Below, piece by piece: positions 55,503 to 64,000 of a stretch of 64,000 nucleotides of DNA. The notes below the pieces were generated by a model. The model saw only the letters and a program-made list of their open reading frames with translations. It did not search any database and was not told where the DNA came from. The translations under genes were made by a program, and so were the position numbers. The DNA is from Thomasclavelia ramosa DSM 1402 (GTDB lineage Bacteria; Bacillota_I; Bacilli_A; Erysipelotrichales; Coprobacillaceae), in the NCBI RefSeq assembly GCF_014131695.1, contig NZ_CP036346.1, positions 1,736,001 through 1,800,000 of the forward strand. The letters run 5' to 3'. Each line of letters begins with the position of its first letter. The first letter of the stretch is position 1.

Positions 55503-56606
55503 ATGTTGAAGATAAAATATGATATTGTTGGTTCTTTTTTAAGACCTGAAAAAATCAAAGAAGCACGAGCAAAATATTTTAATCAAGAGATTGATCTAAA
55601 AACACTTAGAAAAATTGAAGATGATGAAATTGCTAAACTTGTCGATAAACAAGTTGCTCATGGACTAAAAATTGTCACTGATGGCGAGTTTAGAAGAAGA
55701 TGGTGGCATTTGGACTGGTTAAAAGAATTTAATGGCTTTACAACTCAACATCTTGATAAAACGAGAAATGGTGTAACAAATCACATTGAATTAGGAATGA
55801 TCAACGGTAAAATAACCTATGATAAAGATAAATATCATCCAGAAATCGAGGCTTGGGACTACTTATTCAACCTAGTAACAAAATATCCTGGAATTGAGGC
55901 CAAAAAATGTATCTCTGGACCAAATATGATCTTAGTTGATCATTTTCTTCAATTAGGTTTAAAAGAGGTACCATATTATAATGGTGATATTGATGCTCTT
56001 ATCGATGATATTGGAAAAGCATTTCAAATTGCAATTAAAGATTTATATGATCATGGTTGTCGTTATTTACAAATTGATGATACATCATGGACCTATATGA
56101 TTGATGATAATTTCCTTTTAAAAGTAAGCTCACTTGGATACAAAAAAGAAGATATTTTAGAATGGTTTAGAAAAGTATCTACAAAAGCATTAGAAAATAA
56201 ACCTATTGACATGACCATTGCTAACCATTTTTGTAAAGGAAATTTTAAAGGCTATCCTCTTTTTTCTGGTTTATATGATACTGTTGCCCCTATCATTTGT
56301 CAAATCCCATATGATGGCTTCTTTGTAGAATATGATGATGAGCGTTCAGGTTCATTTACACCATGGGCACGATTAAAAAATACTAATGTTACTTTTGTAG
56401 CTGGCTTAATTTCAACTAAAAATCCTAAACTAGAAACATATGATGAAATAAAAACACGTTATTTTGAAGCAAAAAGAATTGTTGGTAAAAATATTGCATT
56501 ATCACCTCAATGTGGCTTCGCCTCTGTTGAAGAGGGAAACTGTATTGATGAAAAAACTCAATGGGCAAAAATAGACCTTTTAGTTTCATGTCAGGATTTT
56601 TTATAA
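55503..56606 (+). CDS. MetE C-terminal-like methyltransferase (YxjG/YxjH type)
   Basis: The 367 residues match the C-terminal half of cobalamin-independent methionine synthase: YDIVGSFLRPEKIKEARAKY at the start, LKIVTDGEFRRRWWHLDWL near 55, CISGPNMILVDHF near 138, CRYLQIDDTSWTYM near 194 and IALSPQCGFASVEEGN near 340 (Cys zinc ligand). The His/Cys pair in IANHFCKGN near 240 gives further ligands. It probably moves methyl groups from small donors such as S-methylmethionine to homocysteine. It is monocistronic with GGAG before the ATG. Confidence 0.9.
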   Translation: MLKIKYDIVGSFLRPEKIKEARAKYFNQEIDLKTLRKIEDDEIAKLVDKQVAHGLKIVTDGEFRRRWWHLDWLKEFNGFTTQHLDKTRNGVTNHIELGMINGKITYDKDKYHPEIEAWDYLFNLVTKYPGIEAKKCISGPNMILVDHFLQLGLKEVPYYNGDIDALIDDIGKAFQIAIKDLYDHGCRYLQIDDTSWTYMIDDNFLLKVSSLGYKKEDILEWFRKVSTKALENKPIDMTIANHFCKGNFKGYPLFSGLYDTVAPIICQIPYDGFFVEYDDERSGSFTPWARLKNTNVTFVAGLISTKNPKLETYDEIKTRYFEAKRIVGKNIALSPQCGFASVEEGNCIDEKTQWAKIDLLVSCQDFL

Positions 56607-56614
56607 ATTTTATT

Positions 56615-56640
56615 AGAGAAACAATTAGTTTCTCTTTTTT
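56615..56640 (+). terminator. Terminator of the MetE-like gene
   Basis: AGAGAAAC (56615-56622) and GTTTCTCT (56628-56635) pair, followed by TTTTT. Confidence 0.9.
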
Positions 56641-56666
56641 ATTTTCTTCATTATATAAAAAAACAA

Positions 56667-56697
56667 TTGACTTAGAGTCAAGTCGAGGTTGTATTAT
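56667..56697 (+). promoter_or_regulatory. MerR-type promoter of the MATE gene (19-bp spacer)
   Basis: TTGACT (56667-56672) and TATTAT (56692-56697) are 19 bases apart with an operator-like CTTAGAGT-CA-AGTCGAGG between them. The same class of promoter occurs at 55358-55388. MATE genes are frequently under MerR control. Confidence 0.7.
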
Positions 56698-56718
56698 ATG
56701 AAAAACGGAGGAATATAT

Positions 56719-58092
56719 ATGTTTAAATTTATTGAACCAAAAATACAATTAGATAAAAAACGGCAAATCTTTACAAATAAGCATCTACGAGCTCTAATCA
56801 TCCCCTTGATCATTGAACAATTATTGATCTTATTAGTTGGGATAGCTGATACTCTAATGGTTAGTTATGCTGGTGAAGCAGCCGTATCTGGTGTCTCACT
56901 AGTCAACCAGTTGAATACGGTCTTCATTCTTGTCTTTACTGCATTAGCATCTGGTGGTGCCGTTGTTGCCAGCCAATATATCGGTAATAAAAACAAGGAA
57001 AATGTAGTGTTAGCAGCTAGTCAATTAGTTATGATAACAACAATAATTTCAGTTATTTTATTAGTATTATCGGTTATTTTTCGAGAACAATTACTAACAT
57101 TATTGTTTGGAAAAGTCGCTCCAGATGTAATGGATGCCTGCTTAAAATATTTAGTTATTTCTGCTTTTTCTTTTCCTGCTTTAGCAATCTATAACAGTTG
57201 TGCCGGATTGTTTAGAAGTATGTCTAAAACAAGTGTTATCATGTATGTATCAATCATCATGAATATTATTAATATTATTGGTAATGCTATTGGAATTTTT
57301 ATTCTTCATGCAGGTGTTGCAGGAGTCGCATACCCTTCACTAATTTCTCGAGTCGTTGCGGCTTTAATTTTATTAATTATATCTTTTAATCAGAAAAATA
57401 TTATTTATATTCGCATTAAGGATATTTTTAAATGGAATGCTCAAATGATTAAGCGTATCCTAAATATTGCTATTCCCAACGGCATTGAAAATGGCTTATT
57501 TCAATTATCTAAAGTTGCTTTAAGTAGTATTGTCGCAATGTTTGGAACTAGCCAGATTGCTGCAAACGGGGTTGCACAAAGCTTTTGGTCAATGGCCGCT
57601 CTTTTTTGTATTGCAATGGGACCAGCTTTTATCACTGTTATCGGTCAATGTATGGGAGCCGGTGATAAAGAAGCGGCGGACTATTATATGAAAAAATTAT
57701 TAAGAATCACTTATATTGGCGGGATCATTTGGAATATTGTATTTTTCCTATTTACCCCTATCATTCTTAAATTGTATAGTTTATCGAACGAAACGATTAA
57801 ACTAATTATTATTTTATGTTTTATTCATAACCTATTTAATGCCTTATTATGCCCTATAGCCTCATCATTATCAAATGGCCTTAGAGCAGCTGGTGACGTA
57901 AAATACACGATGTATACTTCAATTTTTTCAACTGTTGTGTGTCGTGTCATCTTATCATTTATTTTTGGGGTTTGGATGAACCTTGGTGTAATTGGAATTG
58001 CATTAGCAATGGTTGGCGATTGGGCTATTAAATCTGCTCTTATCTTAGTACGTTATTTACAAGGGCAATGGAAAAATTTTAAAGTCATCTAA
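56719..58092 (+). CDS. MATE-family multidrug efflux transporter
   Basis: From the ATG at 56719, seven bases after GGAGG, the protein has 457 residues and about twelve transmembrane helices. It shows the MATE pattern LIIPLIIEQLLILLVGIADT near 30, VSGVSLVNQLNTVF near 57, SCAGLFRSMSKTSVIMYV near 158, ANGVAQSFWSMAA near 275 and SSLSNGLRAAGDVKYT near 390. It exports cationic drugs or flavonoid-like compounds using Na or H gradients; the true substrate is unknown. Its promoter is MerR-type, but the regulator gene is not adjacent. Confidence 0.94.
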   Translation: MFKFIEPKIQLDKKRQIFTNKHLRALIIPLIIEQLLILLVGIADTLMVSYAGEAAVSGVSLVNQLNTVFILVFTALASGGAVVASQYIGNKNKENVVLAASQLVMITTIISVILLVLSVIFREQLLTLLFGKVAPDVMDACLKYLVISAFSFPALAIYNSCAGLFRSMSKTSVIMYVSIIMNIINIIGNAIGIFILHAGVAGVAYPSLISRVVAALILLIISFNQKNIIYIRIKDIFKWNAQMIKRILNIAIPNGIENGLFQLSKVALSSIVAMFGTSQIAANGVAQSFWSMAALFCIAMGPAFITVIGQCMGAGDKEAADYYMKKLLRITYIGGIIWNIVFFLFTPIILKLYSLSNETIKLIIILCFIHNLFNALLCPIASSLSNGLRAAGDVKYTMYTSIFSTVVCRVILSFIFGVWMNLGVIGIALAMVGDWAIKSALILVRYLQGQWKNFKVI

Positions 58093-58144
58093 TTATCTTG
58101 ACTATTTATTTTTAAACAAACTGATTATTTTTCATTTTTATCTG

Positions 58145-58153
58145 TGCTATAAT
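58145..58153 (+). promoter_or_regulatory. Extended -10 promoter of the micropeptide
   Basis: TGCTATAAT at 58145-58153 is a perfect extended -10 box 22 bases before the start codon. The -35 region is weak (TTATTT about 17-18 bases upstream). Confidence 0.6.
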
Positions 58154-58175
58154 TAAACAGAGGAGTCTAGTTATA

Positions 58176-58271
58176 ATGAAAAAAATAATAAAACCTATTC
58201 AACCAATAAAACCAAGCCCACCAACAAAAAACAAACCAAAAAATTCTTCAATTAAAAAGCCATCTAAATAA
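58176..58271 (+). CDS. 31-residue cationic Lys/Pro-rich micropeptide
   Basis: A rightward 31-codon frame (ATG at 58176, TAA at 58269-58271) sits between a GAGGAG site, an extended -10 box and a perfect terminator, so it forms an independent transcription unit. The peptide has 10 Lys and 7 Pro, no acidic residue, and repeats IKPIQPIKPSPP-like steps near the N-terminus. It has no signal or membrane segment. Cationic Pro-rich peptides can bind ribosomes, nucleic acids or membranes, but I cannot assign a function. Whether it is translated is not proved. Confidence 0.6.
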   Translation: MKKIIKPIQPIKPSPPTKNKPKNSSIKKPSK

Positions 58272-58281
58272 ATGGCTTTTT
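58254..58281. terminator. Bidirectional terminator between micropeptide and M3 peptidase genes
   Basis: AAAAAGCCAT (58254-58263) and ATGGCTTTTT (58272-58281) are perfect complements with an eight-base loop. The stem covers the micropeptide's last codons and precedes the stop of the converging gene. Confidence 0.92.
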
Positions 58282-58285
58282 ATTA

Positions 58286-59974
58286 TTATAAAAATTCTCT
58301 TTTTATTTCAGAAGAAATATTTTTAATTACTTTAGATGTAAAAGGATTACTGAAACCTGAGTCTTTTAATGCATCTAAGTAATCAACATTGAGAGTGTTT
58401 TGAGTCATATTGCGATATGCATTTAATGCATCTTCACGATTTTTTGTACCTACTAACCATAATTCTAATGATGAAACTGCACTCGTAGCATAACTAATAT
58501 AATAAAACGGCGTTTCAAAATGATGATGAATATCGACCCATTCATACTCTAAAGGATAACCCATATATTTTTGATAAATTTGACCATGTAAAGTATTCAT
58601 TTCTTCTAATGAAATATCTGGATTTTCAAAAACTTTTCGTTGAAATTCATCTTCTATGCATCCTTGTAAGATGCTATTTAACATATCATTAATAACCTTT
58701 ATCTCCATTAGTTTTGCATCACTACCGTATATTTCATCATAATATTCAAACATCAACAGCTCAAATGCTTGTGAATGAATCTCGGCAATATCGAGATTAT
58801 TACCATCATTCCAAGATGTTCCTCCCATCAAATAAAAATTGTAATAATGCCCAAATTCATGAAATAAAGTTGAAGGATCTTTGTAGTCTGAAGTATTAAT
58901 AAATAAAAATGGCTCATTCCCAATAATTGTCGTATACCCAGCATGGAGCATATTTGAATCGTCATCAATTTGGTAAAGGTGATGTTTTTGCATATAATCA
59001 TAAGCATCTTGCATTGCTTTAGGAAATTCCTGTTTTAATGCTGTTTTTAAATATGAAAAACCAGATTCGACTGTAATTTCACTAGTATCCAATTTTTGTA
59101 ATTTTTCTTGATATTTTGTATCCATCTTTGCTGCTAGTGGTGCCACATACTCTAAAACTGCTTCCTCAAATTTTTCTGCATCTTCTTTACTAAAATCTCG
59201 ACCTAACAAATCATAAGCATAATCCGTATAATTTTCATATCCTAATTTTTTCGCAATTTCAACTCTAATACTGACTAATTTTTTATAAATCGTTCCTAAC
59301 TCTTTATTTTTTTGTTCATAAATATCATAATACCCGTCAATATCTTCTTGTTTATTAAAATCTAAGTCATCAATTGTTTTACTCTGCCCATTGATCATCG
59401 TAGTATATTCTTTAGCAGCAGTTTTACTGTATTCATTAATCAGCGCTGTTTCTTGTTCACTTAGTTCCTCAATTTCTGGAGAATTGAGTTTCTTATTCTT
59501 CTCATAACGTTCGATAAAATCTTCTCCCATCTTTTTAACAAACGCATCTTTATATGAAGTTGTCAAAATAGCTTCGGTTAATTCGTTCATACGATTATCT
59601 AGTTTTACAAAAGCACTAGTAAGAAATTGGTATTCTTCTTCATAATAAGAGTCTGACAAATCAATATTATTTTTTATAGATGCTAATGACTCCATTTGAT
59701 CAACCTCTTTTAAATCATTTAATATTTCATCATATCCTTTTAAAATTTCTTCTTGATTTCCTTCTAGCACTACCTTCGCTAATAAATCATTTATTTTTTG
59801 ATTTATTGCATCAATATCTGGTCGCTCATAGCTCATATCTTCAAAATTTAAATCAGAATGTTCAGGAACAACCTCAGCTTGTGGTTGCGGAATATTATAA
59901 CCATCTGTAGTACATCCAGTTAACCCCAACATAAAAACCAATAAACATGTCAATAATCTATACTTCTTTTTCAT
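58286..59974 (-). CDS. M3-family oligoendopeptidase F-like lipoprotein
   Basis: The 562-residue protein starts with a lipoprotein signal (MKKKYRLLTCLLVFMLGLTGC, lipobox Cys21), so it is anchored outside the membrane. The long helical body leads to the zinc site LFHEFGHYYNFYL near 370 and a third ligand, Glu, in IAEIHSQAFELL near 395. M3 oligoendopeptidases cleave short peptides. The extracellular form could trim imported or signalling peptides. It is monocistronic and shares a terminator with the micropeptide unit. Confidence 0.9.
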   Translation of the reverse strand: MKKKYRLLTCLLVFMLGLTGCTTDGYNIPQPQAEVVPEHSDLNFEDMSYERPDIDAINQKINDLLAKVVLEGNQEEILKGYDEILNDLKEVDQMESLASIKNNIDLSDSYYEEEYQFLTSAFVKLDNRMNELTEAILTTSYKDAFVKKMGEDFIERYEKNKKLNSPEIEELSEQETALINEYSKTAAKEYTTMINGQSKTIDDLDFNKQEDIDGYYDIYEQKNKELGTIYKKLVSIRVEIAKKLGYENYTDYAYDLLGRDFSKEDAEKFEEAVLEYVAPLAAKMDTKYQEKLQKLDTSEITVESGFSYLKTALKQEFPKAMQDAYDYMQKHHLYQIDDDSNMLHAGYTTIIGNEPFLFINTSDYKDPSTLFHEFGHYYNFYLMGGTSWNDGNNLDIAEIHSQAFELLMFEYYDEIYGSDAKLMEIKVINDMLNSILQGCIEDEFQRKVFENPDISLEEMNTLHGQIYQKYMGYPLEYEWVDIHHHFETPFYYISYATSAVSSLELWLVGTKNREDALNAYRNMTQNTLNVDYLDALKDSGFSNPFTSKVIKNISSEIKREFL

Positions 59975-60299
59975 CTTTATCCTCCTTATCTATCTTTAAT
60001 AATTTTTTAGTTATATACAATAAAATATAAAGTATTACCCTAATTTTTAACAAAATATTCTTTTGTAAACATTACTAATAAATCTTTTCATATAATAAAA
60101 AAACGTAAAATGCGATAGTTATAATAAACGATTCAACGAATAAACTTAAAGTAATAATCAATAAATATGTCTTTATCAGAGTAACAAAAAAATTAATCTA
60201 CTAAAAAAATGAATGTATCTAATTAAATATAGACAACAACCCTTTTATTTGAATTAATGCATCCATTTTTAGAGATACTATCTTTTTTACCTTTACAGA
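59975..60299. other. AT-rich intergenic region
   Basis: About 325 bases with no gene, hairpin terminator or leader I can support. It contains the promoter of the M3 peptidase on its left side. Confidence 0.4.
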
Positions 60300-61571
60300 T
60301 TATTTTAACTGTTGTGCCATCCATTGCCAAACTCTAATTCCACAACGATCAGATACTGCCTCATTATTAAAGAAGTAAATCCATGACCAATGACCACTAT
60401 ATCGTAATGGCTCTCCATCTTTATCATTAAAACGCCCAGAAGTATCAATAACATGCTTTGAAACAAAAGTATGAACGTTGCTGGCCCCAGCCCCTAACAA
60501 GCGCCTAATCGTTGGCAATTCATGGGTTTCAGGGGCTACGACATCATCATCTCTGGAATAAATAAAGAATATTGGCAATTTTTTTAATTGTTTAATTTCT
60601 TCATCAGATATTTTTTCATTTAAAAAAGCTTCACAAATTGGCACATAGGCATTATATTCTTTACCATACTTAAGTGCCATCAACATTGTCATATAGCCAC
60701 CATTTGAACATCCTGTGATAATAACTTTCTCACTTTTAGTTTCTTTTCGATAAAAATTAATCAATTCATGTAAAGAATCACAATAATATGAAGTCCCATC
60801 TGCTTCCGTAAATTTAGTTGCTAAACTATCACCAGTTTTATCCATCCAAAAAGTTGGACACTGAGGTACCAGAATATTAGCCCCACCAATCGTATTTTGG
60901 AACTCTTGACCCGCTAATGAACTAACCTTGTTAGCTAATACAGTAATATAAGGATCAGTATTAATTGTTCCTCCCTCACCTAGCCCATGTAACCAAACAA
61001 CCAAAGTATCACTTGCTTGCACAGGATTATAAGCAGCATATTTATAACTCACTCCATCACAAGATTCATATAACGCTTCTTCAAACAGATCTGCACTAGT
61101 AATCTTATCTTTCATTTTTTTAGCAATATTTATTTGTTTAACTTTTTGACCTAATGAGGTCATTTCATGTCCATCAGCTATCATGATGTCCAATTCATAT
61201 AAATCATTATATGTATTATATTGTGTCTGCATTGAAAACAATAATGGATTTCCTTCTGCTGGACTGATTTTCATTTCTATCATAATAAAATTAGATGGTT
61301 CACTAGTTATTTGACCACTATAGTCTACTAAATAAACATTTGTTACAGTTCTATAAATAATACTTTCAATAATCGGATATAGCGTATCACAATAATCTGT
61401 AGTCAACTTCTTCTCTTTAACCACAAAACTCAGATTATTAACCTGATCAATTTTATGATCGAGACTTAGCAATATTTTATTGACACCGCATCCCCAGTCA
61501 TCGCCTTTAATAAAAGCTGTATAACTTCCAGATACAATCAAATCTTTTAAATTATTATTTTTACTTTCCAT
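60300..61571 (-). CDS. Alpha/beta hydrolase with N-terminal beta domain (prolyl-oligopeptidase-like)
   Basis: The 423-residue protein has an N-terminal part (1-160) without catalytic motifs, then an alpha/beta hydrolase fold: VVWLHGLGEGG near 188 (oxyanion loop), ITGCSNGGYMTML near 285 (nucleophile Ser), IFFIYSRDDDVVAPETHEL near 330 (Asp) and GHWSWIYFFNN near 392 (His). It resembles two-domain bacterial esterases/peptidases with PHB-depolymerase-type cores. No signal peptide is seen, so it is cytoplasmic. Substrate unknown. Confidence 0.85.
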   Translation of the reverse strand: MESKNNNLKDLIVSGSYTAFIKGDDWGCGVNKILLSLDHKIDQVNNLSFVVKEKKLTTDYCDTLYPIIESIIYRTVTNVYLVDYSGQITSEPSNFIMIEMKISPAEGNPLLFSMQTQYNTYNDLYELDIMIADGHEMTSLGQKVKQINIAKKMKDKITSADLFEEALYESCDGVSYKYAAYNPVQASDTLVVWLHGLGEGGTINTDPYITVLANKVSSLAGQEFQNTIGGANILVPQCPTFWMDKTGDSLATKFTEADGTSYYCDSLHELINFYRKETKSEKVIITGCSNGGYMTMLMALKYGKEYNAYVPICEAFLNEKISDEEIKQLKKLPIFFIYSRDDDVVAPETHELPTIRRLLGAGASNVHTFVSKHVIDTSGRFNDKDGEPLRYSGHWSWIYFFNNEAVSDRCGIRVWQWMAQQLK

Positions 61572-61640
61572 ACATTTTCTCCCTTTAATAACTCCTTTAT
61601 TATAACATATTTAAGTTATTCATTTAGAGTCTTTAAAATA

Positions 61641-61667
61641 AAAATCCTACATAACGTAGGACTTTTT
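61641..61667 (-). terminator. Terminator of the Cof-type hydrolase
   Basis: TCCTAC (61645-61650) and GTAGGA (61656-61661) pair; flanking A/T runs on both sides (AAAA and TTTTT) make it work leftward right after the stop codon. Confidence 0.8.
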
Positions 61668-62520
61668 AGTCAATTAAACCATATTTTTTCATTGAATTAT
61701 AAATACCATCATCTTTAATATCGTCTGTCACTTCATCAGCAATTTCTTTTAATGCCTCTTTAGCATTACCTACCGCAATCCCATATTGACAAAATTCCAG
61801 CATATCTGCATCATTTAATCCGTCACCAAAAGCATATGTATTTTCTTTAGGGATACCTAACTCATCAATCAAAGCATTAATAGCTGAAGCTTTGTTAACT
61901 CCAGGAACCGATAACTCTCCACTGTTATCACCAAAAATAGGAACAGTGCAATGAATTACATTAAACTCTTGCTCAAATTCTTTTTTTATTTTTTCAAAAG
62001 GGAAATTATCTTTTTCCAAAAAACAAATCTTATTAACATCATCACGATGAAGATCATAACCTTCTTTTAATGATCCAATAAAATGATTAGGAGTTTCAGC
62101 TTTAGTTCTACGTGCAACTGGATCATTTTCCAAATCCCCATACATTATTCTTTCTAATCGTGGAATTAAATTCTTACTTGCATATAATCCACCATTACTT
62201 TCAATGTAATAATCAAATTCATTAGCCTCAAAATAATCAACAACATGGTTGATTGCTGTGCGAGAAACTTGTTTGTGATATAACATTCGATCTCCAATTT
62301 CAACGAAACCACCACCAGCTCCAATAATTCCATCAAAACCAACATCCATGATATGATCAAAAATCTCAGCTTTACTTCTTCCCGTACACAAAAAACATAA
62401 ATTTCCTTTAGCTCTTGTCGCTTGGACAGCCTTAACGGTCGAAGCAGGAATATATTCTTGTGATGGTCGAACATCTACTAAAGTTCCATCAACATCAAAA
62501 AAAATAATTTTCTTTGTCAT
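61666..62520 (-). CDS. Cof-type HAD-family hydrolase
   Basis: From the ATG complementary to 62518-62520 (GGAGGG ahead) the protein has 284 residues and all HAD IIB motifs: IIFFDVDGTLVDVRPSQ, FLCTGRSKAEIFD near 44, GVNKASAINALIDEL near 207 (Lys) and YAFGDGLNDADMLEF near 228. It resembles the homologue at 14500-15312 but is clearly distinct. It probably dephosphorylates a sugar phosphate or cofactor. Confidence 0.93.
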   Translation of the reverse strand: MTKKIIFFDVDGTLVDVRPSQEYIPASTVKAVQATRAKGNLCFLCTGRSKAEIFDHIMDVGFDGIIGAGGGFVEIGDRMLYHKQVSRTAINHVVDYFEANEFDYYIESNGGLYASKNLIPRLERIMYGDLENDPVARRTKAETPNHFIGSLKEGYDLHRDDVNKICFLEKDNFPFEKIKKEFEQEFNVIHCTVPIFGDNSGELSVPGVNKASAINALIDELGIPKENTYAFGDGLNDADMLEFCQYGIAVGNAKEALKEIADEVTDDIKDDGIYNSMKKYGLID

Positions 62521-62637
62521 AATACCCTCCAATATTTTTATAATTAATACGATTATACTATTAATTAAAATGTATTTAACTTTTTTTCTAAATAAAAAAA
62601 TTTATGTCTGAATTATCATAATTAACTATGAAAATAT

Positions 62638-63196
62638 CTAAATTATACTAGATTTACTACTAAAAATAGTTTTATGAGGACAAGAAAAGTTTTTCCCATA
62701 TTCCTCCATCGATTCAAGATCAGGATTTTCTAACCATTCTCTCAATAACACAACAAGCCCTAAAATAAAAATATTTAAAGTTTGTCGAACTTCTTGACTA
62801 CATGAATACTCTTTTAATAATTGTAAAATAATAACTTTCTTAATATCTTGATAAAAAGAAAATGAAAAATCTTGATTCACTAAAATCTTATATGTTTCAT
62901 AATCTTTTTTAAGATACTTATTACCTCATTGAGTAATAGATCTATTTTATCATTTAATCCTCGTCCTTTATTTTTTCAGTAAAGCTGCTTGGTTGAGCCA
63001 AAAATTCTTTTTGAAAGCTTTCCGACAAATCTATTGTATCTTAATAATGTGCATAAAAAGTCCTACGACTAATACTAGCACTTTTAATATTATCAGTGAC
63101 TATAATCTTACGTGTAGGTTTCTTCTTCAATAATTCAATAAGCACCTCTTTGTTCAAAGCTTTAGATCTTAGGGTATTTCTATATTTTATTGGCAT
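62638..63196 (-). pseudogene. TetR-family regulator, broken
   Basis: From an ATG at 63194-63196 the frame reads as a TetR N-terminus (RSKALNKEVLIELLKKKPTR, SISRRTFYAHY), but a TAA interrupts right after FYAHY. It resumes with DTIDLSESFQKEFLAQPS, then a one-base shift after KIKDE joins the C-terminal ligand domain (LLLNEVISILKKDYETYKIL, then 62638-62880). Two lesions make it non-functional. Confidence 0.8.
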
Positions 63197-63621
63197 AATT
63201 ATTCCTCCCAATTTTATACAATGATTACAAATTTATCTATGATTAAATAAATCTAAAGATATTGAATATTGTTGTTTTATTTTCTTAACAGTATAGTATA
63301 AATATACAGTTAAGATAAGCATTTTATAAAAAAGTAGAGGAATGCTTATGCCAAATTGGAAACTTATAAATTATTGATCACAAAATCTATCTCCTACAGT
63401 CTTTAAAAAATATATACTAATCATAACATAAATTTAGCTGATAATGATTTAAAAATTATTCTTGATATTATTAAGAACAACCTTTATTCTATTCTTAATG
63501 AAACGTATTTCCCAATTATATTTTTTAAAGACACATGAAAGAATATCTAACTATTTTAAACTCTTAATAGCAAAGCATTAACTGATTCAAAAAATTTCAA
63601 AGGCGTATTCTTAGAATATGC
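63197..63621. other. Decayed intergenic DNA
   Basis: Between two pseudogenes this AT-rich DNA contains short open stretches on the plus strand (from ATG at about 63348, and LADNDLKIILDIIKNNLYSI near 63437) broken by stops. They look like remnants of a gene I cannot identify. Confidence 0.4.
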
Positions 63622-64000
63622 CTAAACCTTTTTATATGTTAATTCTCCGGCCCATTCAAAACCTTTTTTTGCAAATATTACACCAATCAATTCATTAATC
63701 ACTGCGGCAGTAGCAATCGTTCTTTGAATAATCTAAGCAGCTGGAGTTGAAACAGCAATTCCAGTAAATACTAAAGATACTCAAGAATGCGGTAATAGTG
63801 TAAAACCAAGATATTTAATGACTGTAGCAGGACACATAATCAAAGTTACCCCTAATCGTGCAATTCATAATATTGGATTAAACTCATGCATTAGTGAAGA
63901 TAATTCAGACTCACTAAACATATTTGCAAAAACAGCTGAAAGTATCATTCCAATCAATATAAAATTAAGAATTGGTTTTGGTAAAAAATAGTCATTAATG
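63622..64000 (-). pseudogene. Cation:proton antiporter C-terminal part, broken (runs off the right edge)
   Basis: The leftward frame encodes membrane-protein text typical of CPA/NhaP antiporters: ILNFILIGMILSAVFANMFS, YLGFTLLPHS, VFTGIAVSTPAA and TIATAAVINELIGVIFAKKG ending WAGELTYKKV. It is interrupted by TGA after NPIL, TGA after LLPHS and TAG after TPAA. At LLPHS-stop-VSL the family has LLPQAGVA, so a Gly codon (GGA) became TGA. The N-terminal part lies outside the window. Confidence 0.75.

Noticed and set aside
63622-64000. TGA read as Trp (alternative genetic code)
   Set aside because: The antiporter fragment has two in-frame TGA, but TGA is a normal stop elsewhere (for example at 31489-31491 and 42905-42907), a TAG also interrupts the frame, and the aligned residue at one TGA is Gly, not Trp.

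Overview
The window comes from an AT-rich, low-GC Firmicute. The gene set (large AsnA, AT-rich codons, HAD/Cof hydrolases, GH1 6-phospho-beta-glucosidases with RpiR regulators, a GGGtGRT/NifU-like pair, many ferredoxin-type enzymes) fits an anaerobic gut Erysipelotrichia such as Thomasclavelia (Clostridium) ramosa or a close relative. That placement is inference from gene content and composition; I found no rRNA or tRNA to anchor it.

Layout. Positions 1-3,640: a partial C_GCAxxG_C_C protein, an endonuclease/exonuclease/phosphatase-family gene and the proBA proline operon behind a consensus promoter. 3,640-10,250: an island-like stretch with signs of transfer and decay. It holds a MarR plus membrane-protein cassette between 21-bp direct repeats, an XRE pseudogene, and a redox operon (HTH-less MerR fragment, aldo/keto reductase, Dabb, flavodoxin, NAD(P)H oxidoreductase) beside a LysR gene. 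10,479-15,312: a cysteine desulfidase/UPF0597 protein, asnA, a tyrosine recombinase next to a DNA segment bounded by inverted dif-like sites (a predicted invertible promoter switch), and a Cof-type phosphatase. 15,440-28,252: one long leftward operon, fhs-purE-C-M-N-H-D-L-B, led by a ZTP riboswitch with its own terminator. It carries every de novo IMP step enzyme that would be expected here except purF.

Positions 28,284-37,990: assorted housekeeping genes (CapA-like lipoprotein, GNAT, an Fpg-like protein lacking the catalytic proline, a C45 Ntn hydrolase, a DtxR-family repressor, nrdI, eno, a D-2-hydroxyacid dehydrogenase and its decayed paralogue). The nrdI and eno promoters share the same tandem operator architecture. 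38,193-40,047: a strongly expressed-looking two-gene unit encoding a NifU-like protein and a GGGtGRT protein. 40,652-56,606: carbohydrate and redox functions, with two GH1 genes, three RpiR regulators, ferredoxin-nitroreductase with HxlR, a ferredoxin fused to a degenerate 2-oxoacid oxidoreductase beta-like domain, an Fe-S aldo/keto reductase, a MetE-like protein, and several broken genes (IS110 transposase, ABC permease, YjbR). 56,667-64,000: a MATE exporter behind a MerR-type promoter, a tiny autonomous unit encoding a 31-residue Lys/Pro-rich peptide, an M3 peptidase lipoprotein, an alpha/beta hydrolase, a Cof hydrolase, then decayed TetR and cation:proton antiporter genes.

The strongest candidates for new biology are the recombinase-linked invertible segment at about 13.2-13.5 kb, the ferredoxin/KorB-like fusion at 50.5-51.3 kb, the shared GTTAG-N6-CTAAC operators of nrdI and eno, the GGGtGRT pair, and the cationic micropeptide at 58.2 kb. 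No CRISPR array, tRNA, rRNA or intact insertion sequence was seen. All family assignments were made by reading the translations, without database searches.
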